7,858 nucleotides of DNA, taken from contig JAGWUO010000040.1 of NCBI GenBank assembly GCA_028868395.1, positions 1 through 7,858 of the forward strand. The letters are read 5' to 3'. This document shows, one piece after another, positions 7,167-7,858 of the stretch (the first letter of the stretch is position 1; each line of letters starts with the position of its first letter). Position numbers and translations under genes: made by a program. A model generated the notes under the pieces. That model did no database searches. It was not told where the DNA came from and worked only from the letters and a program-made list of their open reading frames with translations. This DNA is from Cytophagales bacterium (GTDB lineage Bacteria; Bacteroidota; Bacteroidia; Cytophagales; Spirosomataceae).

Positions 7167-7858
7167 CTATTCAAATTCCATTAAATAAGGCATCATTGCT
7201 AAGAAGCCTTCTCTTTTTTTCCAACGGTTTACCTCTAAAATGGAAGAAGCCCAAGGCATATTTTTAGCTAGTAAACGCTCTGAAAGTGATGATTCAGACG
7301 TCGCTGAGTTCAATAACTCGTCTACAAATGATTTCGCCTTGGGATACACCGACACTTTATAGCTACCCGGTTTTAATTTCACTTTCGCAGCAGCAATCTC
7401 AATTGCCTTATCCAAACCACCTAATTCATCCACTAAGCCTATCTGTTTCGCTTGTGCACCCGTCCATACACGACCTCCAGCCAGTGATTGTAAACGCTGC
7501 AAGGTCATCTTACGACCCGCCGCAGCTTTGGTAGTAAATGATAAGTAGCCTTTATTTACGGAGTTCTGTACAACTGATTTTTGGAAATCCGTTAAGGCAC
7601 CAGCCGATGTCATAAAATTAGAGTTTGCGTGTGTATTCACGTGATCCTGTGTGATACCCAAGGTATTTTTTAGGAAATTATCCACGTTAAACCAGGCCGC
7701 AAAGATTCCAATCGAACCCGTAATCGTGGTAGGTTGTGCCACAATCACATCCGTTCCCATCGCCATGTAATAGCCGCCAGAAGCTGCATAATTCGACATA
7801 GACGAGATAATCGGCTTCACCTTCTTAGTCAATTCAATCTCGCGCCACATGATATCAG
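7167..7858 (-). CDS. sppA: Signal peptide peptidase SppA (protease IV), C-terminal part, cut by window edge
   Basis: This is the 3' part of a long-form (67 kDa type) SppA, a membrane-bound serine protease of family S49 that degrades cleaved signal peptides. About 229 codons are present. The nucleophile serine is in the motif [10 protein letters not shown] (Ser codon at 7779–7781), followed by the conserved TITGSIGIF and the [19 protein letters not shown] segment. About 200 residues follow the serine, close to the 209 in the E. coli enzyme, so the C-terminus is complete. The catalytic lysine belongs to the N-terminal repeat, which lies outside the window. An ATG at 7848–7850 is not the start: the frame continues upstream through D-I before the window ends, as expected for the family. 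The stop is TAG at 7167–7169, and bioB begins 13 bases later. Confidence 0.95.
   Translation of the reverse strand, partial: DIMWREIELTKKVKPIISSMSNYAASGGYYMAMGTDVIVAQPTTITGSIGIFAAWFNVDNFLKNTLGITQDHVNTHANSNFMTSAGALTDFQKSVVQNSVNKGYLSFTTKAAAGRKMTLQRLQSLAGGRVWTGAQAKQIGLVDELGGLDKAIEIAAAKVKLKPGSYKVSVYPKAKSFVDELLNSATSESSLSERLLAKNMPWASSILEVNRWKKREGFLAMMPYLMEFE

Noticed and set aside
7154..7174. TTG start giving BioB 7 more residues and an overlap with sppA
   Set aside because: From ATG 7153 the cluster cysteines and the arginine fall within one residue of the E. coli BioB positions, and the N-terminus is typical.

Overview
The window looks like ordinary chromosomal DNA from a Bacteroidota bacterium, probably of the Cytophagales/Cytophagia type. 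The reasons are the LytS/LytTR two-component pair, the coiled-coil–ZapA–RNase Y gene order, the absence of Shine-Dalgarno sequences before the genes, candidate promoters of the Bacteroidota TTTG/TAnnTTTG type, and the overall style of the proteins. I cannot name a genus. Coding density is very high: the longest non-coding gap is under 70 bases, and no tRNA, rRNA, CRISPR array, insertion sequence or phage gene is visible.

Plus strand, 1–5588: six genes lie head to tail with gaps of at most 57 bases and no visible terminator between them. They are a 5'-truncated LytS-type sensor histidine kinase, its LytTR response regulator, a Wzx/MATE-like polysaccharide or lipid-linked-sugar flippase, a 109-residue coiled-coil protein, the FtsZ-associated protein ZapA, and ribonuclease Y. 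The flippase, coiled-coil and zapA genes are joined by two ATGA stop/start overlaps, which suggests translational coupling. A strong intrinsic terminator closes this block at 5609–5642. The set mixes envelope sensing, envelope building, cell division and mRNA decay.

Plus strand, 5653–6084: a small GNAT acetyltransferase starts only 10 bases after that terminator. A promoter-like pair of boxes at 5577–5609 overlaps the end of rny and the foot of the terminator, and could drive this gene independently.

Minus strand, 7858–6134: the 3' part of sppA (protease IV, signal peptide peptidase) is followed 13 bases later by bioB (biotin synthase), which is complete. A minus-strand terminator at 6083–6115 ends this unit, and its U-tract overlaps the stop codon of the convergent GNAT gene.

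Three genes have an apparent longer reading frame starting at TTG (flippase, acetyltransferase, bioB). In each case I chose the internal ATG, for reasons given in the entries. I see no new defence, mobile or biosynthetic system. The most interesting points are the coupled flippase/coiled-coil/ZapA genes, with the coiled-coil protein as a candidate division partner, and the promoter/terminator overlap after rny.
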